A DNA stretch of 8,754 nt from Cyanobacteria bacterium UBA7694 (GTDB lineage Bacteria; Cyanobacteriota; Sericytochromatia; UBA7694), in assembly GCA_002482705.1 (NCBI GenBank), contig DLGM01000370.1, positions 1-8,754 on the forward strand. Direction: 5' to 3'. The translations under genes and the position numbers were made by a program. Positions 1-6,247 of the stretch are shown in pieces (the first letter of the stretch is position 1; each line of letters opens with the position of its first letter). Under the pieces are notes generated by a model that did not search any database, was not told where the DNA came from, and worked only from the letters and a program-made list of their open reading frames with translations.

Positions 1-330
1 GCCACCCATGACCCGACCGCCCATGCCGAAATCGAGGCGATGCGTGCGGCCACCCGTCATCAGGCTTCACCCCGTTTGGATGGTCATGTGATGTACGCCA
101 GTGGCCATCCCTGCCCCATGTGTCTGGCGGCTATGTACTTGGCCGGGATCACACAGGTCTATTATGCCCATTCCAACAACGAGGCCGAAGCTTTTGGTCT
201 TTCGACGGCCAAATTGTATGCTGAGTTGGCCAAACCGTTTGCTGAGCAGTCGCTCCCGCTGGTGCACTTGCCGGTGACAACGGCGCAACACCCCTATTTG
301 TTGTGGCAAGCCCGGCTGGCCCAGTCCTGA
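1..330 (+). CDS. Nucleoside/guanine deaminase family protein, 3' part (cytidine deaminase-like zinc fold)
   Basis: The reading frame is open from the first base, so the N-terminus lies outside the window; 109 codons remain before TGA. Seen: a zinc-site motif HAE at fragment residues 8-10 (zinc-binding His, catalytic Glu) inside DPTAHAEIEA, then PCPMC at 37-41 supplying the two zinc-binding cysteines. This pairing defines the CMP/dCMP deaminase, TadA and GuaD superfamily, whose enzymes replace a ring amino group by a keto group using zinc-activated water. The DPTAHAE context and the C-terminal stretch (AEAFGLSTAKLYAEL, then KPFAEQS) resemble GuaD-like free nucleobase or nucleoside deaminases more than tRNA-editing TadA. 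The residue before PCPMC is His (SGHPCPMC), where GuaD and TadA usually have Glu, so the substrate should not be assumed. It is probably soluble and cytoplasmic. The EEP gene follows after 8 bases, which suggests cotranscription. Confidence 0.9.
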   Translation, partial: ATHDPTAHAEIEAMRAATRHQASPRLDGHVMYASGHPCPMCLAAMYLAGITQVYYAHSNNEAEAFGLSTAKLYAELAKPFAEQSLPLVHLPVTTAQHPYLLWQARLAQS

Positions 331-338
331 TTTAAACT

Positions 339-1346
339 ATGCGTTTACGCCGTCGTCGATCACCCTTGTGGCGGATAGCCGTCCTGTTGCTGTATCTGCT
401 CATTCTTGGGGCCGGGGCCTTGACGGTAGGGGGTTTTTTAGGCCACCGCGATTGGCGTCTTGAGTTATTGAGCCATTTCCGTGTGCAGTATCTGGTACTG
501 CAGTGTCTGGCTTTGGGGGGGGTTTATGTGTTACGCCCCCTGTCGTGGCGTTTGGGCACCACTTTGGTATTGATTGGGCTGGTACCCAATCTGTGGTTGG
601 TGGGGCCCTATTGGCTGCCTGTATGGGGTAAAACCGGAGCAGATCGGGTGAAGCTGCTGCACATGAATGTGTATGCCTATAACCAAGATTATGCAAGGAT
701 GGCGGCTGTGATTCGGAAGTATGACCCGGATATTGTCGACATTATGGAGTACACCGAAGAAGTGACGGTCGGCCTGGAAGCTACGGGGGCTCTGGATGCT
801 TACCCCCACCGCTGGACCGGGCGTGCCCATTTGGGCCTTTATAGCAAACGCCCCCTGTCCCGTACCCAGCTCAATTTTGTGGTGCCAGAGTATACGGCCA
901 ACAATGCCCAGCTACATACTCAGATGATGATTGATAACGAACCTGTCACCCTGATTATTGCCCACCCCCATTGGCCGGTGCAGCACAATCTAGAGCGTCA
1001 GAAACAGCATTTTGATGCCTGGATTCGGGATCGTCCGACCTATGGCAAAAATCTGGTCATTGTAGGCGATTTAAATACAGCCCCCTGGTCGCGTAATTTC
1101 CGCCGGTTGATCCGCCATACGGATCTGCGCGACAGTCAATTGGGTTTTGGGATTCAACCCAGTTGGCCCACTTACATTCCACCGTTGGGCTTGCTCACAC
1201 CTTCCCCCTGGTACCGCCCTTTTGGCATTCCGATTGATCATGTTTTGGTCAGTCCCCGGATTCGTGTGTTGAAGCGAGAAGTCGGACCCTTTATGGGTTC
1301 GGATCATTTGCCGGTTTATGTGGAGCTGGGATTAGCGCGGCGTTAA
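339..1346 (+). CDS. Membrane-anchored endonuclease/exonuclease/phosphatase (EEP) family protein
   Basis: 335 residues. The N-terminus is a basic stretch (MRLRRRR) followed by three hydrophobic segments at about 12-34, 48-67 and 74-96, then a soluble EEP domain from about 103 to the end. Motifs of the DNase I/exonuclease III fold are all present: HMN with Asn110, a metal-binding Glu in IMEYTEE (Glu137), HPHWP (209-213), GDLN (Asp244, Asn246), IDHV (Asp300-His301) and GSDHLP (Asp322-His323). The enzyme should therefore be a Mg-dependent phosphodiesterase or phosphatase. With three helices the catalytic domain probably lies outside the cytoplasm, as in other EEP proteins with this N-terminal anchor. 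The substrate (nucleic acid, phospholipid or another phosphoester) cannot be read from the sequence. The start is the first ATG after the deaminase stop. No Shine-Dalgarno sequence precedes it, so translation may be coupled to the upstream gene. Confidence 0.9.
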   Translation: MRLRRRRSPLWRIAVLLLYLLILGAGALTVGGFLGHRDWRLELLSHFRVQYLVLQCLALGGVYVLRPLSWRLGTTLVLIGLVPNLWLVGPYWLPVWGKTGADRVKLLHMNVYAYNQDYARMAAVIRKYDPDIVDIMEYTEEVTVGLEATGALDAYPHRWTGRAHLGLYSKRPLSRTQLNFVVPEYTANNAQLHTQMMIDNEPVTLIIAHPHWPVQHNLERQKQHFDAWIRDRPTYGKNLVIVGDLNTAPWSRNFRRLIRHTDLRDSQLGFGIQPSWPTYIPPLGLLTPSPWYRPFGIPIDHVLVSPRIRVLKREVGPFMGSDHLPVYVELGLARR

Positions 1347-1363
1347 GTGGTGTCTGAATCGCT

Positions 1364-1369
1364 TATAAT
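1364..1369 (+). promoter_or_regulatory. Candidate -10 box for the gene at 1422
   Basis: A perfect TATAAT lies in the 75-base gap after the EEP gene, predicting a start of transcription near 1376 and a leader of about 45 bases. No good -35 hexamer is seen: TTAAGT at 1343-1348 would give only 15 bases of spacing. The call rests on the -10 box and its position. Confidence 0.45.
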
Positions 1370-1392
1370 GGGCAAACGGAAGATGTTTTCCC

Positions 1393-1425
1393 ATGACCTT
1401 GGTGGAAAGTGATAAAAACCGATGA
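1393..1425 (+). CDS. Possible 10-codon leader ORF overlapping the next start (ATGA)
   Basis: A short frame, MTLVESDKNR, starts at the ATG at 1393 and ends with a TGA at 1423-1425 that overlaps the ATG of the downstream gene (1422-1424) in the classic ATGA coupling arrangement. GGAAGA at 1378-1383 sits 9 bases before its ATG, a better ribosome-binding site than the one ahead of the downstream gene. It could be a translated leader that delivers ribosomes to the 1422 start. A frame this short can also arise by chance, and the peptide has no regulatory pattern such as a run of one amino acid. Confidence 0.25.
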   Translation: MTLVESDKNR

Positions 1426-1772
1426 TTAGAGACCTGTTTGACAGCCTTGACCCCAAAAAAGGGAGTTCCTTGGAAATGGAGTTGGTGGCTGAGGCTGCGG
1501 CTGCGTTGGGCTTGGCTGGCGAACGTTTAGAAGCTGCTTTGACCGCTCTGCGCAAGGTGGAAGCCAAGCCAGATACACCTGCTCCTATGCGTGAGGCTTT
1601 GCAAGATGCGGCCAGTGAAGCCTTGTGGGCTTTTGTCATTCAGCGTGAGCTTTTGGGTATGCATGATCTGCCTTATATTGTCCAAACCTATCAGGTGCCC
1701 CGTGAAGTGCTCATAAAAATGGGGGCCCGCAAACGCTCGTCTGCAAGCCCCCCGCAATCTGAGAGAGGTTAA
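1422..1772 (+). CDS. Small helical protein of unknown function (possibly DUF6665-like)
   Basis: 116 residues, soluble, no signal peptide, no cysteine. The N-terminal half is rich in Ala, Leu and Glu (EMELVAEAAAALGLAGERLE) and predicted helical. After a short Pro-containing linker (about 46-53) comes a second helical half with ALWAFVIQRELLGMHD (about 68-83), then YQVPREVLIKMGAR. The W/V-I-Q-R-E-x-x-G-x-x-D pattern followed by a Tyr-x-(I/V)-Pro-(R/G)-E-V-L segment recalls a small family of uncharacterised proteins I remember as DUF6665. That assignment is from memory and tentative, and no function is known to me. The C-terminal tail (RKRSSASPPQSERG) looks disordered. The start is the ATG at 1422; only a weak GGTGGA lies 12-13 bases upstream. 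Its stop codon overlaps the stop of the convergent permease gene in the 4-base sequence TTAA. Confidence 0.8.
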   Translation: MIRDLFDSLDPKKGSSLEMELVAEAAAALGLAGERLEAALTALRKVEAKPDTPAPMREALQDAASEALWAFVIQRELLGMHDLPYIVQTYQVPREVLIKMGARKRSSASPPQSERG

Positions 1773-2530
1773 TTTTTAAGCTTGTAACCGGTTTTAAAAA
1801 TCCACCAGACCACCCCTAAACAGATGGCTAAAAACAGGCCCGTCATGCCCAAACTGATGCCCACTTCGACATCCGAAGTGCCATAAAAGCTCCAGCGGAA
1901 ACCGCTGACCAAATACACAATTGGGTTAAACAGGGTCAGCTTTTGCCAAAAGGGCGGCAGCATATGAATCGAATAAAAACTGCCGCCTAAAAAAGTCAGG
2001 GGCGTAATTAACAACATCGGGATAATTTGTAATTTTTCAAACCCGTCGGCCCAGACACCAATAATAAACCCGAACAGGCAAAAAGACAGGGCGGTGAGCG
2101 TGAGGAAACCAAGCATCCACACCGGGTGTAAAATCGTAAACGGCACAAACAGCCGCGCCGTTGCCAAAATAATCAGCCCCAGCAACAGCGATTTGGTGGC
2201 CGCAGCCCCCACATACCCCAAGACCGTTTCAAAGGCGGAAATGGGGGCCGATAAAATTTCGTAAATGGTGCCAGAATATTTGGGCATATAAATGCCGAAA
2301 GAGGCATTGGAAATGCTTTCGGTCAGCACGGATAACATAATGAGGCCCGGTACAATAAAGGCCCCATAACTGGTGCCGTCGATTTCGGCCATGCGGGAGC
2401 CGATCGCCGAACCAAACACAATAAAGTACAGGGACGTGGAAATAACGGGTGAGGCAATGCTTTGAAACAGAGTGCGGAAAAAGCGTGCCATTTCAAAGCG
2501 GTAAATCGATTGGACAGCGTAGAAGTTCAT
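1769..2530 (-). CDS. ABC-2 type transporter permease (YadH/NodJ/DrrB-like)
   Basis: 253 residues, the usual length of the family. About six membrane helices are visible at roughly 22-44, 56-75, 104-127, 138-160, 168-187 and 228-246, in an integral inner-membrane protein. The conserved ABC-2 stretch is present around 170-216: LLITPLTFLGGSFYSI, then LPPFWQKL, then FNPIVYLVSGFRW. The C-terminus ends in GYKLKN, as is common in YadH-like permeases. It should form the membrane channel of an exporter with the ATPase encoded just upstream. Its ATG (2528-2530) overlaps that gene's TGA (2527-2529) as ATGA, so the two are translationally coupled and no separate ribosome-binding site is needed. ABC-2 exporters carry drugs, polysaccharides, lipids or other hydrophobic compounds; nothing here identifies the cargo. 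The last codon overlaps a convergent gene by 4 bases. Confidence 0.93.
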   Translation of the reverse strand: MNFYAVQSIYRFEMARFFRTLFQSIASPVISTSLYFIVFGSAIGSRMAEIDGTSYGAFIVPGLIMLSVLTESISNASFGIYMPKYSGTIYEILSAPISAFETVLGYVGAAATKSLLLGLIILATARLFVPFTILHPVWMLGFLTLTALSFCLFGFIIGVWADGFEKLQIIPMLLITPLTFLGGSFYSIHMLPPFWQKLTLFNPIVYLVSGFRWSFYGTSDVEVGISLGMTGLFLAICLGVVWWIFKTGYKLKN

Positions 2531-3471
2531 GCTTTTTTACCTATTAATTCGACGAAGATATCTTCGAGGGAGCTTTCGTGGGTGTGCAGGTCTTTAAACT
2601 CAATTCCGACTTCGTCCAATTGTTTGAGCAACCCGGAAATACCCGTGTGCTCGGCTTGGGAGTCGAAGGTATAGTGGAGCTCTAAGCCGTTGGCTGAAAG
2701 GGTTAGCGGCAGTGATTGTAAGGCTTCTGGGATTGTCTCTAAGGGGTTTGCCAATTGCAGCGTGAGCTGTTTTTTACCCAATTTTTTCATCAGCGTTTGG
2801 GTGTCTTCCACCAGCATAATTTCACCCCCATTGATGACGCCAATGCGATCGGCCATCTCTTCGGCTTCTTCAATGTAGTGGGTTGTCAGAATCACGGTGA
2901 CGCCTTGGTCGCGCAGCTTGCGCACCATATTCCACATGTCGCGGTGTAGCTCAACGTCGACCCCGGCGTTGGGTTCATCTAAAAATAAAATCTGGGGTTC
3001 ATGGGACAGGGCTTTGGCAATCATGACCCGGCGTTTCATGCCCCCGGACAGGGTCATGATTTTGCTGTCCTTTTTTTCCCACAAAGAGAGATCCTTGAGG
3101 ATCTTTTCGAGGTAGGCCGGGTTGGGGGGTGACCCAAAGACGCCCCGGCTGAACCGGACCGTGGACCAGACCTTTTCGAACATATCGGTGCTCAGCTCTT
3201 GGGGTACCAGCCCGATTTTGGTGCGGGCAGGGCGGTAATCGCGCTGAATGTCGTGCCCATCGGCAATGATGGTACCGGTGCTGGCGTTGACAATGCCACA
3301 TATGATGCTGATTAAGGTGGTCTTACCCGCCCCATTGGGGCCGAGCAGGGCAAAAATTTCGCCCCGGCGAATGTCGAGATTGATGGTTTTCAGGGCCTGG
3401 AAGCCGGTGGCATAGGTTTTAGATACATTTTGAATGGATAAAATCGTGTCGGTGGCTGCAGATACAGGCAT
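2527..3471 (-). CDS. ABC transporter ATP-binding protein (YadG/DrrA-like)
   Basis: 314 residues from the ATG at 3471. That start is preferred because AGGAG lies 5 bases upstream and the protein then begins directly before the ATPase fold (ILSIQNVSKTY). The frame extends up to 3570, but the extra 33 residues do not resemble family N-termini. Numbered from M1: Walker A GPNGAGKT at 44-51, Q-loop Gln91 (LVPQE), signature LSGGM at 141-145, Walker B ILFLDE at 161-166, and switch His198 in TTHYIEEAE. A C-terminal extension of about 90 residues is typical of ABC-2 ATPases and ends with SSLEDIFVELIGKK, the usual tail. The residue after DEP is Asn (DEPNAGVD) rather than the usual Thr. The protein powers the permease encoded next and acts on the cytoplasmic face of the membrane. 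The TPR/coiled-coil gene ends 150 bases upstream on the same strand. Confidence 0.95.
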   Translation of the reverse strand: MPVSAATDTILSIQNVSKTYATGFQALKTINLDIRRGEIFALLGPNGAGKTTLISIICGIVNASTGTIIADGHDIQRDYRPARTKIGLVPQELSTDMFEKVWSTVRFSRGVFGSPPNPAYLEKILKDLSLWEKKDSKIMTLSGGMKRRVMIAKALSHEPQILFLDEPNAGVDVELHRDMWNMVRKLRDQGVTVILTTHYIEEAEEMADRIGVINGGEIMLVEDTQTLMKKLGKKQLTLQLANPLETIPEALQSLPLTLSANGLELHYTFDSQAEHTGISGLLKQLDEVGIEFKDLHTHESSLEDIFVELIGKKA

Positions 3472-3496
3472 AGTAGCTCCTGAGTAAAGGCTACTA
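3471..3496 (-). promoter_or_regulatory. Inverted repeat enclosing the ribosome-binding site of the ABC ATPase gene
   Basis: TAGTAGC (3471-3477) and GCTACTA (3490-3496) are perfect 7-base complements separated by a 12-base loop. In the mRNA the loop holds AGGA of the Shine-Dalgarno sequence, while the 3' arm contains its last G and the A of the ATG. Folding would hide the translation start; as DNA, the repeat could instead be a repressor operator. Either way it suggests controlled expression of the exporter. No experiment or homology supports this yet. Confidence 0.5.
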
Positions 3497-3547
3497 AACA
3501 AGATAACACTCCCTCTGATAGCAGCGGTATAGAAAGAGCGTAAATGC

Positions 3548-3565
3548 GCAAAAAGTGTTTTGTGC
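3548..3565. repeat. Imperfect 18-bp palindrome between the TPR/coiled-coil and ABC genes
   Basis: GCAAAAAGTGTTTTGTGC reads nearly the same on both strands: six of eight half-site positions pair, one is a mismatch and one a G-T. It lies in the 150-base gap ahead of the exporter and could be an operator. A promoter next to it is not convincing: I found no well-spaced -35/-10 pair on the minus strand. Chance is a real alternative. Confidence 0.25.
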
Positions 3566-3621
3566 CTCAAACAAAAGCTATTTTAGACTGCTTTATGATG
3601 CTTGTTGGGTGTGCCTACATC

Positions 3622-4500
3622 CTAGGTGAGTGTACTTTCAGTTTCATCTAAAAGATCATCCAGTCTTTCAAGCAGTTGCACCCACTGTTCATAACGTTGC
3701 TCTAACGCTGTAGTGGGTATCTTCTGTTTTTGTAAGGCCTCTAGCTGATCAGCGATCCGATCACAGTGATCCATCATCTGTTCCAACTGATTTTCGAGTT
3801 GTTTTACCTGGGCTTTGGTCTCTAGTTGGGGCACACTGGTCAGCCACTGTTCACTTTGTGCTTTATAGGTTTCTAAGGCTGTTGTAATGGCACGGGTGGC
3901 TTGAATGTGTTCGGCCAGTCGCTGGTAGCGTTTTTCGAGTGTTTCAAGGGGTTTTAAATTTTGCCATAGATCGGCCACATCAAGCTCTTCGTCCATTAAG
4001 ATCAAATACTGGCGAATAGCATCTAGCTGTGTTTGAAAGTGGGTAAACTGTTTGAGTAAGTGTATCTCGTCTGTGTCTGTTTGGGGTGTCTGGGGGCTGC
4101 CTAACGACATCTGCCAGCGGGTTTGGGCAAAAATGAAGCTGCGTACATCTTGATACAGTTGGTCAAAATCGAGAGGGATTTGTTGTGTCTCGTACGCAGG
4201 CTGTGCCAAATAATTTTCAAGTGCGGCAATATCCGCATGATCGGGCTCAAGCCGTTGGGCCTGTTTCAGAAAATATTGGGCGAGCTGGGTTTCACCCATC
4301 AAAAACAGCAAATAAACAGTTCCCAGATAAGGGCGGATGTCTTGCCGATTCAGGCGTATGGCCCCTTTAAAATGCTCAAAGGCCTGTCCGAGCAGTTGTT
4401 TATCCGCAAAGTGGTTGTGACGGGCCTGATGAAGAACCGTCAAACCTTGATGATAGCGATCCGCTGTGCTTGTCCAAGGTTGAATATCAGTGATGGCCAT
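3622..4500 (-). CDS. TPR-like plus coiled-coil protein, paralogue of the 6248-6703 product
   Basis: 292 residues, soluble, no signal peptide or membrane helix. Residues about 17-97 look like tandem TPR-type helical hairpins (AFEHFKGAIRLNRQDIRPYLG, then QAQRLEPDHADIAALENYL). Residues about 145-290 are rich in Gln, Leu and Glu with heptad-like spacing and should form long helices or coiled coils (LETLEKRYQRLAEHIQ at 185-200; VKQLENQLEQMMDHCDRIADQ at 232-252; a similar LEQRYEQW segment at 266-273). TPR and coiled-coil modules bind other proteins, so a scaffold or adaptor role is likely. The TPR part and the following IP...DQL...FAQT segment match the 151-residue protein encoded at the head of the cassette. 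The start is supported by AAGGA 9 bases before the ATG. The gene begins 18 bases after the 566-residue gene, so it is almost certainly in the same operon. The exact function is unknown. Confidence 0.85.
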   Translation of the reverse strand: MAITDIQPWTSTADRYHQGLTVLHQARHNHFADKQLLGQAFEHFKGAIRLNRQDIRPYLGTVYLLFLMGETQLAQYFLKQAQRLEPDHADIAALENYLAQPAYETQQIPLDFDQLYQDVRSFIFAQTRWQMSLGSPQTPQTDTDEIHLLKQFTHFQTQLDAIRQYLILMDEELDVADLWQNLKPLETLEKRYQRLAEHIQATRAITTALETYKAQSEQWLTSVPQLETKAQVKQLENQLEQMMDHCDRIADQLEALQKQKIPTTALEQRYEQWVQLLERLDDLLDETESTLT

Positions 4501-4518
4501 TTATAAGATTCCTTTAGC

Positions 4519-6219
4519 TTACAGATCAAGTCGGGCTTTGAGCAGTAGGGCAATGTCTTTAGGATGACTGATATGTTTACTGTTTTGGGGTAGTTCTAGC
4601 CACTTCACCAAGACAGAGGCCTCTTTGAACTTCACCAATTCGCCTGCTTTTTCTAAATATTTTTCATCTTTTGAGCTTTTCTTGTCAGAGCTATGTACTC
4701 CTTCTGCAGATCCTCCTCCTACCATGGATAGTTCCCCGCCATTATTTCCTGATTTGACACGTCCTGACTCTAATTGACTTGCCAAAACATCGGGCATTAA
4801 AGACATTGCTGTCGCAGCCTGTTTTCGGTTTTCTATCTTGTTGTTTGGATCGAATGGAACTTTAAAATAATTGAAGACATCTTTTGTTGACTCAATAACT
4901 GGACGTTCAGTAGCGACTGCCGTGGGGCCTAAACCTTCCGCCCAAGTTGCTTTACCTGCAATGATCAAGTCGGTATACATGACCAGCATTGACAGAGCTT
5001 TGGGGTTTCTGCTTTGTTCTGCAAGCCCTAAGGTTGCGGTGATAATCGCAGCCATTGGGTGGCAGGGTATTTGTTCTTTATTGCCAACTGTTTTGAGCAG
5101 CTTCTGCACTTGTTGTGCCAACTCAACTTCGGTGATTTCACCTGCTTTAAGCGCACGGTCAACGGCATTGCGAATGCCGGGGTATGTTGGCGCACCCCCA
5201 TTGAGTTCATAACTTACATCGTCCTCTGTTTTGCCAGGGAATAATTGGTTGTTAATGTTTTTGGGATCATTCGGCTCTAAGTCACTGGCAAACAATACAT
5301 AATTGTTCTCACGTACGGCGATCTTATGCCCGCCTATGTTAACGACCTGACCAGGCTCAAGACCACCTGCTATAAGAAAAGCGGGCCTAAAAGCCGTTTC
5401 TGTTTGATTAGCCAGCCCTACTTCTATACACTCTTGGAGTAAATCAAGATTTGATTTGATACTGGTATCAGGTTTTGATTTCTTGGGGTGAAATACAGCC
5501 AAAATATCCGAACCTAGTTTGAGTGGTAATCCAGGTATTTCAGGTAGTGGACCCAGAGGACGAGGTATCGGAATTTTTTTCTCTATAAGCACCTGTTGAA
5601 TAGCTTCACTGGGCAGAGTCTGTAACTTTTCTAAGTGGACATTAAATTCATCCACAACCTCTAGTGGAACCTCTGAATTGCTGAAAAATACCCCTTGGAT
5701 TTTTTTGTCGGTTAATAAACCTGGGTTCCCTACAAAGTCAATACCAGCACGAGAGAGAGTGTCTAAGTACTGTGTGGTTAAACCTTCCATTCCTCCGTCT
5801 TTATTGAGCGCAACTTTTGTCAGTATATTTTGAGCGCGTCCCATGGCCTCTTCTATAGATGCACCAGAGGAGGACGAACCCATAATTGTTTCATAGGCTG
5901 ATGTGAATTGAGATCGAGCTTCATTTATCACTGAAGGATTGACTGCTTTTGCTCCTTCTACATTATCGAGGGCGCTTTTGATATCAGCTAATAGGGTTTC
6001 TCTATTTTCTACATTTGAGAGGTCAAATTTAATTGATTTATTCTTGTTAACGGGAATAAATAGGGCAGTGGGCAAAGGGGCGTTACCTTTTGCCAATGCA
6101 TCTAGCTCTCCCATACCCTTAGGTGTACTAATATCTATGATTTGGTCTGTCTTTTGAGGCTTTTTGGGTGTAGCAACAAGTGAACTGGTAACACGAGGCA
6201 GAGCTCTATTAATATCCAT
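4519..6219 (-). CDS. Large soluble protein of unknown function, middle gene of the TPR cassette
   Basis: 566 residues; I recognise no family. Visible features: a polar N-terminus without a signal peptide; a Ser/Gly patch at 114-121; a Pro-rich linker at about 216-234 (IPIPRPLGPLPEIPGLPLK); a central folded-looking region from about 255 to 480; a Gly/Ser/Lys-rich flexible stretch at about 489-519; and a compact C-terminal segment of about 47 residues (520-566) predicted helical. There are only two cysteines (264 and 386), no membrane helix, and no HExxH, Walker or other catalytic motif that I can see. The gene is AT-richer than its surroundings: sampled 60-base rows are 25% (6001) and 35% (5401), against 55-60% in flanking plus-strand genes. 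AAAGGA lies 9 bases before the ATG. It follows the small TPR gene by 28 bases and precedes the TPR/coiled-coil gene by 18. A client, effector or structural partner of the TPR proteins is an inference from context only. Confidence 0.85.
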   Translation of the reverse strand: MDINRALPRVTSSLVATPKKPQKTDQIIDISTPKGMGELDALAKGNAPLPTALFIPVNKNKSIKFDLSNVENRETLLADIKSALDNVEGAKAVNPSVINEARSQFTSAYETIMGSSSSGASIEEAMGRAQNILTKVALNKDGGMEGLTTQYLDTLSRAGIDFVGNPGLLTDKKIQGVFFSNSEVPLEVVDEFNVHLEKLQTLPSEAIQQVLIEKKIPIPRPLGPLPEIPGLPLKLGSDILAVFHPKKSKPDTSIKSNLDLLQECIEVGLANQTETAFRPAFLIAGGLEPGQVVNIGGHKIAVRENNYVLFASDLEPNDPKNINNQLFPGKTEDDVSYELNGGAPTYPGIRNAVDRALKAGEITEVELAQQVQKLLKTVGNKEQIPCHPMAAIITATLGLAEQSRNPKALSMLVMYTDLIIAGKATWAEGLGPTAVATERPVIESTKDVFNYFKVPFDPNNKIENRKQAATAMSLMPDVLASQLESGRVKSGNNGGELSMVGGGSAEGVHSSDKKSSKDEKYLEKAGELVKFKEASVLVKWLELPQNSKHISHPKDIALLLKARLDL

Positions 6220-6247
6220 ATATGACGATCCTTTCTAAGAAGCGTGT

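Noticed and set aside
1..330. tRNA adenosine deaminase TadA.
   Set aside because: The DPTAHAE context and the C-terminal half fit GuaD-like nucleoside deaminases better, and SGHPCPMC lacks the Glu seen before PCxMC in TadA.
3472..3570. Upstream extension of the ABC ATPase to an ATG at 3570 (33 extra residues).
   Set aside because: The extra residues do not resemble family N-termini, while the ATG at 3471 has an AGGAG site 5 bases upstream and begins right before the ATPase fold.
4519..6219. Toxin or protease activity for the 566-residue protein.
   Set aside because: I found no HExxH, catalytic Cys/His pair in a known context, ADP-ribosyltransferase motif or signal peptide.
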